58,671 bases of DNA from Candidatus Omnitrophota bacterium (GCA_903944345.1 CAJARJ010000013.1:1-58671), one strand, 5' to 3'; numbered from the stretch's first letter, positions 7,876 to 16,774 are shown. Notes: a model not told the origin generated them from the sequence alone. A program made the numbers and translations.

Positions 7876-9372
7876 CTATCTATTCTGCTCTCCTGTTATC
7901 CTGAGCTTACCATCAACATCTGCCTGCGGCGGATTAAAATACGTCGAGGAGGTTGGTGTATGCTCGGCCTGCGGCAATTCCCCCATACCAAGAATACTGG
8001 GTGTGACTATAGTTATCAACTCTCGTTCGTTCACAGAAGATTCCTTGTAACGAAAAGCCATGCCCAGAAAAGGAATATCACCCAAAAACGGCAACTTTGT
8101 AACCGCATTAGTCTTCTCTGAACGTAAAAGCCCGGCAATAACTATCGTATGACCGCTTTTAACCTTAAGGTAAGCATCAATACCACGTTCCTCTGGATTC
8201 TTGTAACTTCTGTTCTCGAAAGTCAACCCCTGTCTGGCCTCGATAACCTTCGGAGACAGCGCCAAAAGAATTTCACCAGTCGCTATATTGGCTTGAGGCG
8301 TTACTGTAAGGATAATCCCGGTCGGCATACGTTCAGCCTCAAAAGTATCCGGAGCACCATCCGTTCCTAATACCCTTTTTTCACCAACAACTTCCTCGGC
8401 CTGAAGCCTTATTTCAGCTTTCTGATTATTAAGCGTCATAATGCGCGGACGAGCCAGACTTCTGGAACCCGTTCTGGTACGCAAGAAATTAATCGCCGCG
8501 TTAAGAGAGCTGGTCATATTCCCCTCTTCATAAAAACGGAGGATATCCTTGTAGCGCTCATAGCCGGTATTTTCATTGCTGGGGATTGCTCCGCTGGCGG
8601 TAACAGACGCCATGGCACCGCCGAATTTGACTCCAAGATTGTCCACATCGCTTTTACCGACGTCGAGCATTTCCAGATCAATAACAATTTGCGGAACAGG
8701 CACATCCATCAAGGCAATCAGCTTTTCAACCTCCGGAAAGAACCTCACAGGCGAAGAAACCACCAGACTGTTGGTCCGCGGATCCTCAACAACCATGCCG
8801 TCGTCGCCAACCAAGGCAAGAATAGCACCTTTAATATCCCCAAGACTGCTTGCATCAGACTCGGATGATCCTCCCCCCGATGATGCTCCGCCGCCGCCAC
8901 TGCTACCGCCGCCAGAATCTCCTCCGGCAGAACCTGATTCCAGAGTGCCCCCCACGGCAGATGACTGGACAGTGGAATAATGTAGCTGGTAAACCCTGGT
9001 TTCCCTGACTTGCTGAGTATCTTCAATAGTCTTGATCCTGACAATATTGGTCTCCGGCACAAAAACGTAAGTCAGCTTGTTGGAAGAAAGAATCATATCC
9101 AAAGCTTCCTCGACAGGAACGTTCTCCATAAAAACGGTGATCGGATCGACTTTAATTCCGGACTCGAAGACGAAATTGATCCCAATCTGACGGGATATCA
9201 TCTTCATGATATCTTTCAGATCCGCATCCTTGAAATCCAGCGAAATGGTCTGTGAATACTGCGGAAGCACAAATCCACTGGACCACGAAGCAGATGAAGT
9301 TTCCGCGCAAACCGATCCAACTCGGACAAAAAGTAAAAGTGTCAGCAGTAAAAAACAAGATTTGGTTGTCAT
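7876..9372 (-). CDS. gspD: Secretin (GspD/PilQ family)
   Basis: About 498 residues from the ATG at 9372 (MTTKSCFLLLTLLLF), preceded by GAGGGATT; the longer in-frame start at 9444 lies inside the upstream gene. A signal peptide ends near VCAET. An STN/N0-type domain follows (about 25-100: ISLDFKDADLKDIMKMIS). A Gly/Ser-rich linker lies at about 142-170 (GGDSGGGSSGGGGASSGGG). Next come an N1/N3-type domain (about 180-240) and the secretin beta-barrel domain, whose signatures include TLNNQKAEIRL and GHTIVIAGLLRSEK, ending LPFLGDIPFLGMAFRYK. It forms the outer-membrane channel. Shorter than many secretins, with few N domains, as in some pilus secretins. Confidence 0.93.
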   Translation of the reverse strand: MTTKSCFLLLTLLLFVRVGSVCAETSSASWSSGFVLPQYSQTISLDFKDADLKDIMKMISRQIGINFVFESGIKVDPITVFMENVPVEEALDMILSSNKLTYVFVPETNIVRIKTIEDTQQVRETRVYQLHYSTVQSSAVGGTLESGSAGGDSGGGSSGGGGASSGGGSSESDASSLGDIKGAILALVGDDGMVVEDPRTNSLVVSSPVRFFPEVEKLIALMDVPVPQIVIDLEMLDVGKSDVDNLGVKFGGAMASVTASGAIPSNENTGYERYKDILRFYEEGNMTSSLNAAINFLRTRTGSRSLARPRIMTLNNQKAEIRLQAEEVVGEKRVLGTDGAPDTFEAERMPTGIILTVTPQANIATGEILLALSPKVIEARQGLTFENRSYKNPEERGIDAYLKVKSGHTIVIAGLLRSEKTNAVTKLPFLGDIPFLGMAFRYKESSVNERELITIVTPSILGMGELPQAEHTPTSSTYFNPPQADVDGKLRITGEQNR

Positions 9373-9406
9373 AATCCCTCTTTTTTCGAAAGCATACGGA
9401 CAAATT

Positions 9407-9985
9407 TCATTGGTTGACTTTCCGGTCGTCCATTCCATAAGCAAACGGCATTCCTTTAAACTCTACCATGATGCCTGATTTCGAAATATCGACGACTTTT
9501 ATCCCCTCGATTTCATCTCCTATGGAGACAATCCGGTTATTAAAAAGAGCCTGCGGATGATTTGTGTCATAAATAATTCCCACAAGTTCAATCACCGGAG
9601 GATCAATAAGCACAGGCAAAGTCTCGACCGGAACGGGCTCAGGATTAGTTTTCCCCGAATAAGGCTGCTCCGAACCAGGATAATTCTGATTGACCGGAAA
9701 GTCGGGGAGAATAATCTTTTCTTCAGGAGGCAGATTACTTGGCTCGACAATCTCAGGCTCGACCGGCTCAGGAGGTAATTTGGAAAGAAAAGGATTGATC
9801 ATATTTGTTAAAAGATCTTTAACAACATCAAGATTATGTAAATCCTGTGCTGGCTCTGCGCCTGAGGGCATGACCACATCTTGCTCATCGTGGGTGACGG
9901 CTTCCTGAGCTAAAGAAAGCGCCGTAAACGGCCACAATCCAATAAGAAAAAAGAAAAGCTTAAATCTGATAAACAGTCTGGTCAT
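9407..9985 (-). CDS. pilP: PilP/GspC-like periplasmic linker protein
   Basis: 192 residues. The N-terminal hydrophobic segment (FKLFFFLIGLWPFTALSLA) acts as signal or anchor, then comes an acidic, proline-rich linker (about 30-120), then a small beta domain (about 125-185). That domain contains PVIELVGIIYDTNHPQALF and IVSIGDEIEGIKVVDIS, the pattern of the HR domain of GspC and of PilP, which contacts the secretin. The start overlaps the pilO stop by one base (TAATG). Order M/N-O-P-secretin is that of type IV pilus alignment genes. No lipobox Cys, unlike classical PilP. Confidence 0.8.
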   Translation of the reverse strand: MTRLFIRFKLFFFLIGLWPFTALSLAQEAVTHDEQDVVMPSGAEPAQDLHNLDVVKDLLTNMINPFLSKLPPEPVEPEIVEPSNLPPEEKIILPDFPVNQNYPGSEQPYSGKTNPEPVPVETLPVLIDPPVIELVGIIYDTNHPQALFNNRIVSIGDEIEGIKVVDISKSGIMVEFKGMPFAYGMDDRKVNQ

Positions 9986-10560
9986 TATTTCTCACCCAAA
10001 AGCTGAAAAGAAGTAAACACGACCTCTAACATGATTTCCGGTTCCGACGAATCTTTTGCCGATTCTCGTGGCCGCATAACCCAAGAGTCAACCCTGACAG
10101 TCCGGTCGGCCGCTTCGATGGTACCAAGAAAAAGCATAGCTGATTTGAAATCGGGTGCAATAAACTGCAAGCTGAGTGAAAGCTTGCTAAGATACGGGCT
10201 CTTTTGCTCTGCCGGAGGTTTATAGGAAACAATTCTCAAACCATAAGTGCTGGCATATTCTGAAACAAAAGTAATAAAATTATCTTCTACCAAAAAAGCG
10301 GGCAATTGAGCTATGAAGTCTTTCTTCTGATCCAAAACTGCCCTTAGCGCCGTGGCCGGAGAAACTTTCTCGCCCAAAGAACGGTATTCCGTGTCCAACT
10401 GTCCAAGTTTCTCCATCTGGCCGGTGATCAAAGAATACCCCAGGAAAGAAATAACCCCGACAATCAGAATAAGCAAAGTTTCCGTCTTGTGCTCATTGCT
10501 GAACGAACGGATATCTTCAACTTTCGGAATCTTGAAAAGTGGCTTTACTGGCGGCGGCAT
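9985..10560 (-). CDS. pilO: PilO-like pilus assembly protein
   Basis: 191 residues: cytoplasmic N-terminus, one membrane helix (TLLILIVGVISFLGYSLI, about 29-46), a coiled-coil region (about 48-90), and an alpha/beta domain of the PilO/GspM ferredoxin-like type (about 90-190, with LRIVSYKPP and LSLQFIAPDFKSAMLFLGTIE). PilO pairs with PilN in the inner-membrane alignment complex. An AGGAGAGG site lies upstream of the ATG at 10560. Position between pilMN and pilP supports the call more than sequence alone. Confidence 0.82.
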   Translation of the reverse strand: MPPPVKPLFKIPKVEDIRSFSNEHKTETLLILIVGVISFLGYSLITGQMEKLGQLDTEYRSLGEKVSPATALRAVLDQKKDFIAQLPAFLVEDNFITFVSEYASTYGLRIVSYKPPAEQKSPYLSKLSLSLQFIAPDFKSAMLFLGTIEAADRTVRVDSWVMRPRESAKDSSEPEIMLEVVFTSFQLLGEK

Positions 10561-10589
10561 CGATTAAAAACCTCTCCTGTTCGAACCGG

Positions 10590-12131
10590 TTATTTGAAAC
10601 TAAGAGGAAAAGAAACAACCGTAAATCTTTTTCCTTCGTCGGAAGCAACATCCCCCAAGGCAACTTCTTTAAACACCGAACGAACCTGTTGATTGGTCTT
10701 AAGTGTAATCAAGAAATTATTGACTTCATTAAATCCGGCATTAGCATCCATGACAATACCCCGCAAAGCCATGGAAAGTACCGGGGTGTACACCAACTTG
10801 GGCATTCCGTCATTCCCAGTCGTAGTTGCCGTCTCGTACGTCAATGTCAGTTGTTCCAACCACATGGAGTCAGGCAGCAAACGAAATATCTCCATAAGAA
10901 CCGGAACCGTGGAGCTGCGAATCTCCAGATTCTTTAAAGCTTTTACCAGCTTGATCTCTCTATTTTTTAGTGCCTCGACCTCATCAAAAGCAAGATCGGC
11001 GTACTCTCCAAGATCCGTCCTTATTGCAGACACTTCCGACTCCCGTTCAACCACCTTGCTGTTGAAGAAGAACCATACAAGGCCTAATATCAGCAGAAGC
11101 CCACCCCCAACAGCAAAAGGCAAAAAAGGAGGCATTTTGAATGCAATTCTGGCTTGCTGGGGCGATTTATCTCTCTGTTCGGATTCGGCCAGATTGAAAT
11201 CGATAACATTGGAGGTTACCCCTGATAAGGCCGCACCATAAGCCCCCAGGTGACAAATATCTGCACCCCCTTCAATCTCAAGCAGTGTCCCGATTTCGTA
11301 AGGGAAAATCGCAAGGCCGATATCTTCACTCAGCCCTTTATAAAAATCGTAATTAACAAATGTATCCAGCACAACAATCCGCTGAACATCCGTGTCTGCC
11401 TGCTGACGGCTGAAAAAATCCAGTGAAACGCGCACTTCATTGGCAAGCTTGACTTTAATAAAATCAGACATGTCCTGATCTGGACTGAAAGGCACTCCTA
11501 GAGAGAAATCCCGGACAAATTTTACAATCCCCTTGTTGACAATATAAATTTCGTAATTGGTCTTTCCCGTCAGCAGAATAGCATTGACCTGCTCCGGCTG
11601 GACAATCTTTTTATCCATAAGAACCCGCAGAAAACTGATACAAGCAGGTTCGCTGTAAATAACATTTAGTCCGGACTGGGAAAGCACCTGAACATAGCGC
11701 TGATAAATATCCCGCTTGATGCCGACAAAAAGAATCCCTATCTGTTTACCTGAAGGGCCATTGATAACCGAGGGATTATAATTATAAACAAGGTCTTCAA
11801 TCGGAAAGGGCAAATATTTGCGAGCTTCAAAAGATACGACTTCCTGAATTTCATTCGGCTTCATGAACGGAGTAAGAAACCAGCGCAATATGATATCTTT
11901 GGAAGCTAAAGAAAGATGTACATCAACCGTTGAGAACGCGGCATTACGGCAGGATCGTTGTATGATCTCCAGAAAACGCGCATCCTCGGAAATCGACTGA
12001 ATATTAAGCTCATCCGTATGAATTGAAGAAAAAGGCACGGATGTCCGCAGGACGGGCACACTTTTGTGCACCTCGACCAGCTCGATGCGCTCTTCACCCC
12101 AATAAACACCCAGTCTTTTCTGATTAAGCAT
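10590..12131 (-). CDS. pilM: PilM-PilN fusion, pilus inner-membrane alignment protein
   Basis: One 513-residue frame carries what is usually two genes. Residues about 1-300 are actin-like PilM/GspL cytoplasmic domain (RLGVYWGEERIELVEV; FEARKYLPFPIEDLVYNY; IGILFVGIKRDIYQRYV; SGLNVIYSEPACISFLR). A membrane helix follows at about 333-355 (LPFAVGGGLLLILGLVWFFF), then a PilN-like coiled coil and periplasmic ferredoxin-like domain (about 360-513; VLMEIFRLLPDSMWLEQL, VNNFLITLKTNQQVRSVF). This gives the same topology as GspL. AAAAGGATTT precedes the ATG. No frame break is visible, so the fusion is genuine in this sequence. Confidence 0.88.
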   Translation of the reverse strand: MLNQKRLGVYWGEERIELVEVHKSVPVLRTSVPFSSIHTDELNIQSISEDARFLEIIQRSCRNAAFSTVDVHLSLASKDIILRWFLTPFMKPNEIQEVVSFEARKYLPFPIEDLVYNYNPSVINGPSGKQIGILFVGIKRDIYQRYVQVLSQSGLNVIYSEPACISFLRVLMDKKIVQPEQVNAILLTGKTNYEIYIVNKGIVKFVRDFSLGVPFSPDQDMSDFIKVKLANEVRVSLDFFSRQQADTDVQRIVVLDTFVNYDFYKGLSEDIGLAIFPYEIGTLLEIEGGADICHLGAYGAALSGVTSNVIDFNLAESEQRDKSPQQARIAFKMPPFLPFAVGGGLLLILGLVWFFFNSKVVERESEVSAIRTDLGEYADLAFDEVEALKNREIKLVKALKNLEIRSSTVPVLMEIFRLLPDSMWLEQLTLTYETATTTGNDGMPKLVYTPVLSMALRGIVMDANAGFNEVNNFLITLKTNQQVRSVFKEVALGDVASDEGKRFTVVSFPLSFK

Positions 12132-12197
12132 AAATCCTTTTAGGAAAAAGATACAAACCCAGTATCCTCTTAGTAGCGGATAATTTCAAACAATTAA

Positions 12198-12515
12198 TCA
12201 ATAAATTACATTAACAGTAACCGGACGAAGACCGCCGCTTAATGGGCCGACCGTAATATCCACCTGATACAAACGATTGGACACCACAATGTTGTAGTCG
12301 GCAACCGCAAGACCTGCCTGAAGGTTGGAATAGGCCTGCCACAAGGCACCCTTTCTTATCTCTTCAGCCTGCAATTGACGGATAACTTCTTCTCCACTCA
12401 GAGTCTTGCTGACCGAACGGCTTAGTAACCCGACCACAATGATCGAGATAACCACTACCGTAATGATTACAAACCCCAGAATAAACCCGGATTCATCATT
12501 CCTTCTGACAAACAT
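12198..12515 (-). CDS. PilX/GspK-like prepilin-type membrane protein
   Basis: About 105 residues from the ATG at 12515 (MFVRRNDESG), chosen because AAGGAG lies 8 bases upstream; a longer in-frame start at 12545 lacks this. After the Gly comes FILGFVIITVVVISIIVVGLL, a prepilin-like helix that lacks Glu at +5, as in GspK and some PilX proteins. The body is short (SVSKTLSGEEVIRQLQAEEIRKGALWQAYSNL), resembling the helical part of PilX N-terminal domains. It overlaps the upstream zinc-ribbon gene by 20 bases. Subclass uncertain. Confidence 0.65.
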   Translation of the reverse strand: MFVRRNDESGFILGFVIITVVVISIIVVGLLSRSVSKTLSGEEVIRQLQAEEIRKGALWQAYSNLQAGLAVADYNIVVSNRLYQVDITVGPLSGGLRPVTVNVIY

Positions 12516-12753
12516 AATGCTGATCTCCTTCCGAATAACTTTCACACACCGGACACTTGAGGACTGTACTCTGGCAATACTCTACAGTAAGGCTGCCACA
12601 ATAAGGACAGCGCCAAACTCGCCCTTTGAGCGAATCTTTTGTCAGTTGCTCCCTGCGACGAACGTCAGTCTCTATCCACCACGCCAAAAAAAAGAAAGTC
12701 AAAACAACCAGCAAATAAATACCAACAGCCGGGAAAAATGCCACCCGGATCAT
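12496..12753 (-). CDS. Small membrane protein with zinc ribbon
   Basis: 85 residues. A membrane helix (AVGIYLLVVLTFFFLAWWI, about 8-27) is followed by a basic segment and a compact two-knuckle zinc ribbon, CPYCGSLTVEYCQ...LKCPVCESY. I do not recognise a named family. The ATG overlaps the stop of the upstream gene by four bases (ATGA) and its own end overlaps the PilX-like gene, so it is a true member of the operon. The zinc ribbon should lie in the cytoplasm if the positive-inside rule holds (basic DVRRREQ behind the helix). Function unknown. Confidence 0.75.
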   Translation of the reverse strand: MIRVAFFPAVGIYLLVVLTFFFLAWWIETDVRRREQLTKDSLKGRVWRCPYCGSLTVEYCQSTVLKCPVCESYSEGDQHYVCQKE

Positions 12754-13190
12754 GGTGCGATATACCGCATCCGGGGTAATGTTTCCTGTTCCCCGGAAAG
12801 CTCTTTCAATGGTGCTGCACTCTGAACTTCAGACAAATAAGTGTCCGGCTCAACACGGGGACCGCTGAATTTGGCAGCATCCGGTTTGGTCAATAGCACC
12901 TTGTCTGGTGAGCTAATCCTGCTTAAAGAAAACGCCTTTTGCCAGAAACGGGAAGGCCAATCAGCCACAAGCACAACCTGCTCATTGCCGGTATACCCAA
13001 GAAAAGAAGCAGACGGCAACTCCCTGTAGGGAAGCAGGTCTCTCGCCTGCAGAATACTCCCCCAAAAAAAAAGATCAGCCGGAGAGTCCCTTCTGACAGG
13101 CATACTAAAAACCAGTAATCCGGCAACCAGAAGATGCAGTGCCACAGCCGTCAGGAAAGCCGGAAAGAAACTGATACTTTTGAAAGACAT
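12750..13190 (-). CDS. Short TonB/TolA-position membrane protein
   Basis: About 146 residues from the ATG at 13190 (MSFKSISFFPAF), which lies just behind the exbD stop; the longer frame to 13265 is inside exbD. It has a single N-terminal helix (FLTAVALHLLVAGLLVFSM) in the place and form of a TonB/TolA anchor, then about 110 periplasmic residues without clear repeats. TonB normally follows ExbB-ExbD, so position suggests the energy-transducing partner. However, the usual Pro-rich spacer and C-terminal TonB domain are not evident. Call it TonB-like by position only. Confidence 0.55.
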   Translation of the reverse strand: MSFKSISFFPAFLTAVALHLLVAGLLVFSMPVRRDSPADLFFWGSILQARDLLPYRELPSASFLGYTGNEQVVLVADWPSRFWQKAFSLSRISSPDKVLLTKPDAAKFSGPRVEPDTYLSEVQSAAPLKELSGEQETLPRMRYIAP

Positions 13191-13191
13191 G

Positions 13192-13593
13192 TCATGGTTC
13201 CTGATCGGTCGCCACATTGATCCGCTCGATACCCAATGTGCGTCCGAGATCCCAGACATCCACAATTCTGCCTACCGAAGCTCGTCGATCAGCCTTGATA
13301 AGCACCGGACGCTTACTATTATGCTCTTTGGAAAGAACCTCCCTGAGCTCGCCCAGCGTGATCACCTTGTCGTTAAGGTACATAATATTCTCGCTGGTTA
13401 CAACGATCATCAAATTCTCATCATGCAAAACATCGCTGGTCACCGCTTTGGGAAGGCGAACATTTATAGCCGTAGGCTGTGTGAAATTGGAAGAAAGCAT
13501 AAAAAAGATCAACAAAAGAAAAATAACATCAATCAATGGCGTCAGATTGATCTCGAAAGTCCGGACAGATTTAAGGTGTTTACGAAAGTTCAC
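13192..13593 (-). CDS. exbD: ExbD/TolR family proton-channel protein
   Basis: 133 residues, standard for ExbD/TolR. It starts with GTG at 13593, with AAGG upstream. A cytoplasmic N-terminus leads into one membrane helix with the signature INLTPLIDVIFLLLIFFM, whose Asp is the proton-carrying residue, then a periplasmic domain ending PVLIKADRRASVGRIVDV, typical of the family. It forms the proton channel with ExbB to power a TonB/TolA-type partner. Confidence 0.93.
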   Translation of the reverse strand: MNFRKHLKSVRTFEINLTPLIDVIFLLLIFFMLSSNFTQPTAINVRLPKAVTSDVLHDENLMIVVTSENIMYLNDKVITLGELREVLSKEHNSKRPVLIKADRRASVGRIVDVWDLGRTLGIERINVATDQEP

Positions 13594-13599
13594 AACCGG

Positions 13600-14268
13600 T
13601 TAACCTTTCCTTGAAGTCGACCCAAAGGATAAATGTGTCATAAAGTTCGCCAGATCCACTGCCAGCATTTCCATAAGAACAACATAACGGTTAATTCTGG
13701 TAACAAAATAATTGTAAGCCACAAAGACGGGAATCGCGACGATGAGTCCAGCTACAGTGGTAATCAGAGCTTCCCAGATGCCTCCGGCAATATCCCCCGG
13801 TGTGACCGGATTCATAGCCGCCGCACGAACCTGGATGGTATGAAAAGACCCGCACATACCAGTCACCGTTCCCAGCAAACCAAGCAGGGTGGATACATTA
13901 GCAATCGTGGACAAGGCCAGCATTCTTTTCTCAAGACGAGGAATTTCGAACTGGCTGGCCTCTTGCATCGCCTCCACCACTTCTTCCTTGGGCATGCCGT
14001 GCTTGAGTAATCCGGCTTTAAGAACGTTGGCAACCGGAGAAGCCTTGGATTCGCAGCAAGCGAGAGCTTCTTTTATGTCGTTCTTTTGCAAAGCCGCGAA
14101 AATGCGATCCTTAAGATCAAGGACATTAACTCCGATCGAAAAAAAATAATGAAACTTTTCAATAATGATGGCAAAAGCAAAAACAGAACACAACAGAATC
14201 GGCCACATCACAGGCCCGCCAAGCAAAAAAAGCTGCCAGGGACTGATTTCGGAAAAAACATTCGTCAT
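13600..14268 (-). CDS. exbB: ExbB/TolQ/MotA-type proton-channel protein
   Basis: 222 residues with three membrane helices (about 15-35, 125-147 and 160-185). The conserved family core is present: EMRMLALSTIANVSTLLGLLGT-type segment (RMLALSTIANVSTLLGLLGT), then VTGMCGSFHTI and GGIWEALITTVAGLIVAIPV. The GAGGAGAGC site precedes the ATG at 14268. With ExbD it makes an inner-membrane motor. Its place behind a TPR protein and ahead of pilus genes recalls tol-pal gene order. Confidence 0.93.
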   Translation of the reverse strand: MTNVFSEISPWQLFLLGGPVMWPILLCSVFAFAIIIEKFHYFFSIGVNVLDLKDRIFAALQKNDIKEALACCESKASPVANVLKAGLLKHGMPKEEVVEAMQEASQFEIPRLEKRMLALSTIANVSTLLGLLGTVTGMCGSFHTIQVRAAAMNPVTPGDIAGGIWEALITTVAGLIVAIPVFVAYNYFVTRINRYVVLMEMLAVDLANFMTHLSFGSTSRKG

Positions 14269-14290
14269 ACTGCTCTCCTCGGTTTAACGA

Positions 14291-16774
14291 TCATTGACGG
14301 TCGCTGCTGTTTGTTGCTGCAATCGCTTGCAAACGCTCCTGCGCAAACTTGGACTCCTCGACTTTAAGCTCAACCAGTTTGGCATAAACCGTGGCGGCTT
14401 TCTGCCACTGCTCCGCATGCTCGAAAAGTCTGGCAATCCGCAAATAGGCCTTGACAACCCAGGCTGATTCCCCTTCATAAAGATAAGGGATTTTGAAATA
14501 GGCTTCAACTGCTTTATCATTTTCGTTGGAAACCTCGAAAGAATCCGCCAGCAGGAACTGAATCTCGGCGTTGGAATATGTTCCGTCTCCCACAGAGGCC
14601 TGCAAAGCCTTTTCATAGGCCTCGCGTTCCTGGGCATATTTTTGTTCCTTGCGGTATATCCGTGCAATCTTGATATGAGCATTCCGGCGAAACTCGGGAC
14701 TACTCTGGACAATATTGCTGTATGTTTCGAGCGCTTTGGCCGGATCCAGATCACGGGAAAAAATATCTGCAGCCGCTAGTCTGGCTCTTGTCAGAAGGTC
14801 GACATCGGAATCTTCGGTCACACACCCGTAATATTCAAGTGCCTTGTCCAGACGCTCCATGGCATGATAGGCCCGGCCTAATTCGAAACATATTCCGCTT
14901 TTCTGCTGCTTCGTTCCGGGAATCTCAAAAGCACTGGAATAGAAATCAGCCGCAGTCTGATACGAACCTGAGGACATCGCCTCCCGTCCCTGCCATAACA
15001 AAGCCTCCAAGGCAGCTTCCGAGCCGGGGTATCTGCTAATAATCTCGGCAAAAGCCGCCATTGCCTCCTTGACCTGCCCCTGCTCGAACCAGCATCTGGC
15101 CAATTCCAGACGGGCGTTACGAATCAGAGCCTCCTGTTCGGGGTAAAGCCTGATGATATCCTTGAAGACGCCAGCCGCCTTGTCGAACTGACGAAGCATA
15201 AAAAAAGACTGTCCCATGACATACTTCGCTTCTGCATGAAAATCCTTGACCGCAGAGGAAGTCTGGAGAAAATCTTCAAGAATCTGGAGAGCAGACTTCC
15301 AGTCCTTCTTTCTGAAATATGAAACACCCAGAAAATACCGGGACTCTTCCTGATACCTGCTTTTGGGAAAATGGGTGGAAAAAGACTGAAAGGCCATAAT
15401 GGCCGCATCGATCTTGCCGGCTTTAAGCAACGCAACGCCAAGGCGGTACTGAACATAATCGGTATACGGCGTATCCGGCATATCCTTCAGAATCCGGTCA
15501 TAGGCGTCAATAGCCAGCTCCGGGCGTCCGGACTCCTGATAAGCATCTCCGATCTGGGTCAAAGCGCTGACCTTGACCGTCTTGTCGGGAGTCGAATCCA
15601 GCACCGTACGAAAATTTTCTATCGAAAGATCCGGAGCACCTGCCTTAAGATAAGTCCAGGCCAGACCAAAACGGGCTTTTTCCACCAGGGAAAAATTGGG
15701 AGAATCAAGAGAAACGCTTGCCACAACCTTGTTGTAATCAGCAATAGCTTCGGGATATTTATTCAGAAAATACCAGGCATTGGCCCGCCCCAGATAGACT
15801 TCAGCTGTCCGGGCCCCTTGGGGATTCTCATTCAGAATCCGGGAATATTCCGCAATAGCCCCATTGTGGTCTCCCTTGCTCGAAAGCAAAGTAGCCTTGC
15901 TGATCAGAACAGAATCAGTCGGCAGATGTTCTCTGACAGCAACGAGCAAGGCTTCTTCATGGGCTTTTAGCGCCTCGTCAAAGCGTCCCAACTTGGTGAG
16001 GGACCATCCCTTGCCGGCCATAGCATCAAGAATACGCTGAGGGTTATCCGCAATCGCCTGAGCCTTGCTGTAATACTCAAGGGAAAATTCGTATTGATCA
16101 AGATAATAGTAAGCCTCGGCTATATTGAAAGTGGCTTCAAAAACCCGGGCACTGGACGGATAACTTTTGAGATATTCCTTGAACTTGTGCGCAGCGCCCT
16201 CGTAAAGCCCGGCGTTATAATCGCACTCTCCAATCTTGAAAAAAGAATCTTCTGTCAGCGGATTGGACGGAAAACGTTCAACCAGCGCCTGAAAATACTT
16301 TTTAGCGGCAACGTAATCCTGCTGTTCAAAGAAACTCCAGGCCAATGAATAATGTGCCTGGGGAGCAAAAATCGAAGTCGGATATTCAGCGATCAGCCGG
16401 GCATAACTCTCCCTGGCCCGTTCATGTTCATTGCCTTTAAGACAAGCCTCCCCCAGCCAGAACAAGCTGGCATCACGATAAGACTCCTTCTGCACCAGAT
16501 CCTTGAAGATATTGTAGGCTTTCAGATACTGCTTCTTGAAAAAGTAGCTCTGCCCTTCCATTAACCTGGCCTCAACGTAACGCTGCGTCTTGGGAAACTC
16601 GTCAAAAAGCTGCTGAACGTAACGGAGAGAAACGTCGTAAAAACCGTCCTCAAAAGCCCGCTGGGCGACAACAAACAGTTCTTTCTCGGTGGATGCGGCC
16701 CAAAGCAGTCCGGCAGGCATCAGCAAAAACAGAAAAAGAAACAAACGAAGAAAAGTACGCAAAAACATTGTCAT
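14291..16774 (-). CDS. Large exported TPR-repeat protein
   Basis: About 827 residues from the ATG at 16774 (or 16768). The in-frame extension to 16993 lies inside uvrA and is rejected because a signal peptide begins at this start: MTMFLRTFLRLFLFLFLLMPAGLLWA. The whole body is tandem tetratricopeptide repeats, for example AQRAFEDGFYDVSLRYVQQL, HYSLAWSFFEQQDYVAAKKY and YRLGVALLKAGKIDAAIMAF, with AP-type tail residues in most repeats. At least 18 repeats by eye. Such proteins scaffold envelope complexes. Being directly upstream of exbB-exbD, it resembles CpoB/YbgF of the Tol system, only much longer. Probably periplasmic; no lipobox seen. Confidence 0.85.
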   Translation of the reverse strand: MTMFLRTFLRLFLFLFLLMPAGLLWAASTEKELFVVAQRAFEDGFYDVSLRYVQQLFDEFPKTQRYVEARLMEGQSYFFKKQYLKAYNIFKDLVQKESYRDASLFWLGEACLKGNEHERARESYARLIAEYPTSIFAPQAHYSLAWSFFEQQDYVAAKKYFQALVERFPSNPLTEDSFFKIGECDYNAGLYEGAAHKFKEYLKSYPSSARVFEATFNIAEAYYYLDQYEFSLEYYSKAQAIADNPQRILDAMAGKGWSLTKLGRFDEALKAHEEALLVAVREHLPTDSVLISKATLLSSKGDHNGAIAEYSRILNENPQGARTAEVYLGRANAWYFLNKYPEAIADYNKVVASVSLDSPNFSLVEKARFGLAWTYLKAGAPDLSIENFRTVLDSTPDKTVKVSALTQIGDAYQESGRPELAIDAYDRILKDMPDTPYTDYVQYRLGVALLKAGKIDAAIMAFQSFSTHFPKSRYQEESRYFLGVSYFRKKDWKSALQILEDFLQTSSAVKDFHAEAKYVMGQSFFMLRQFDKAAGVFKDIIRLYPEQEALIRNARLELARCWFEQGQVKEAMAAFAEIISRYPGSEAALEALLWQGREAMSSGSYQTAADFYSSAFEIPGTKQQKSGICFELGRAYHAMERLDKALEYYGCVTEDSDVDLLTRARLAAADIFSRDLDPAKALETYSNIVQSSPEFRRNAHIKIARIYRKEQKYAQEREAYEKALQASVGDGTYSNAEIQFLLADSFEVSNENDKAVEAYFKIPYLYEGESAWVVKAYLRIARLFEHAEQWQKAATVYAKLVELKVEESKFAQERLQAIAATNSSDRQ

